From the NCBI GenBank assembly GCA_016929875.1, contig JAFGHZ010000064.1, positions 1 to 5,470 of the forward strand: a stretch of 5,470 nucleotides of DNA, given 5' to 3'. Source of the DNA: Dehalococcoidales bacterium. Its GTDB lineage: Bacteria; Chloroflexota; Dehalococcoidia; Dehalococcoidales; Fen-1064. Shown here one piece after another: positions 5,432 to 5,470 of the stretch; positions within the stretch are counted from its first letter, which is position 1, and each line of letters opens with the position of its first letter. A program made the position numbers and the translations under genes. The notes under the pieces were generated by a model. The model made no database searches and had not been told where the DNA came from. It saw only the letters and a program-made list of their open reading frames with translations.

Positions 5432-5470
5432 GGAGAGGTGACCGAGTGGTTGAAGGTGCCGCTCTCGAAA
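5432..5470 (+). tRNA. tRNA-Ser(CGA), 5' part cut by the window end
   Basis: The sequence from GGAGAGG (positions 1-7 of the acceptor stem) through TG, a D arm ACC/GGT with loop GAGTGGTTGAA, and an anticodon stem CCGCT fits bacterial serine tRNA. The last seven bases, CTCGAAA, read as the anticodon loop with C32, U33, anticodon CGA and A37-A38, decoding UCG. The 3' half, including the long variable arm that would prove a serine tRNA, lies beyond the window; the matching stem AGCGG would be expected next. Confidence 0.88.

Noticed and set aside
1..5470. Mobile element, CRISPR array, toxin-antitoxin or defence system
   Set aside because: No transposase, integrase, spaced direct repeats or recognisable defence protein is present; all long genes are housekeeping.

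Overview
The window is a piece of ordinary bacterial chromosome carrying housekeeping genes. The end of ftsA, all of ftsZ and a 40-codon gene lie on the + strand. A convergent rlmN lies on the - strand, divergent from typA/bipA on the + strand. The window closes inside a tRNA-Ser gene. Base composition is moderate (roughly half G+C in genes, AT-rich between them). The FtsZ N-terminus and core, and the FtsA-FtsZ order, remind me most of Dehalococcoidia (Chloroflexota), probably an uncultured one. That placement is from memory of family sequences and was not searched.

Left block (1-2154): ftsA and ftsZ encode the membrane anchor and the GTPase of the divisome. No terminator follows ftsZ. Instead there is a near-consensus promoter (TTGACA, 18-bp spacer, TATATT), a good ribosome binding site and a very basic 40-residue ORF at 1929-2051. 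Two small hairpins and a strong intrinsic terminator at 2103-2154 follow. The small gene therefore looks like a self-contained transcription unit of about 250 nt that can also be read from ftsZ. I do not recognise its protein.

Middle block (2131-3546): rlmN (dual-specificity 23S rRNA/tRNA adenine-C2 methylase) converges on the small gene. Its last codons and stop are the right arm of the + strand terminator. Its best -10 box sits 6 bp before its ATG, suggesting a leaderless mRNA. The 327-bp rlmN-typA spacer holds a palindromic element resembling a dispersed intergenic repeat, a TATAAT box facing typA, and a potentially structured typA leader with a T-run.

Right block (3547-5470): typA/bipA is a full-length ribosome-binding translational GTPase. 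About 46 bp beyond it comes tRNA-Ser (anticodon CGA as read), with its own promoter-like boxes. The three right-hand genes all concern ribosome or tRNA function. I found no mobile genes, CRISPR array or defence system. The most original material is the small basic gene with its structured 3' region and the two unusual intergenic regions.
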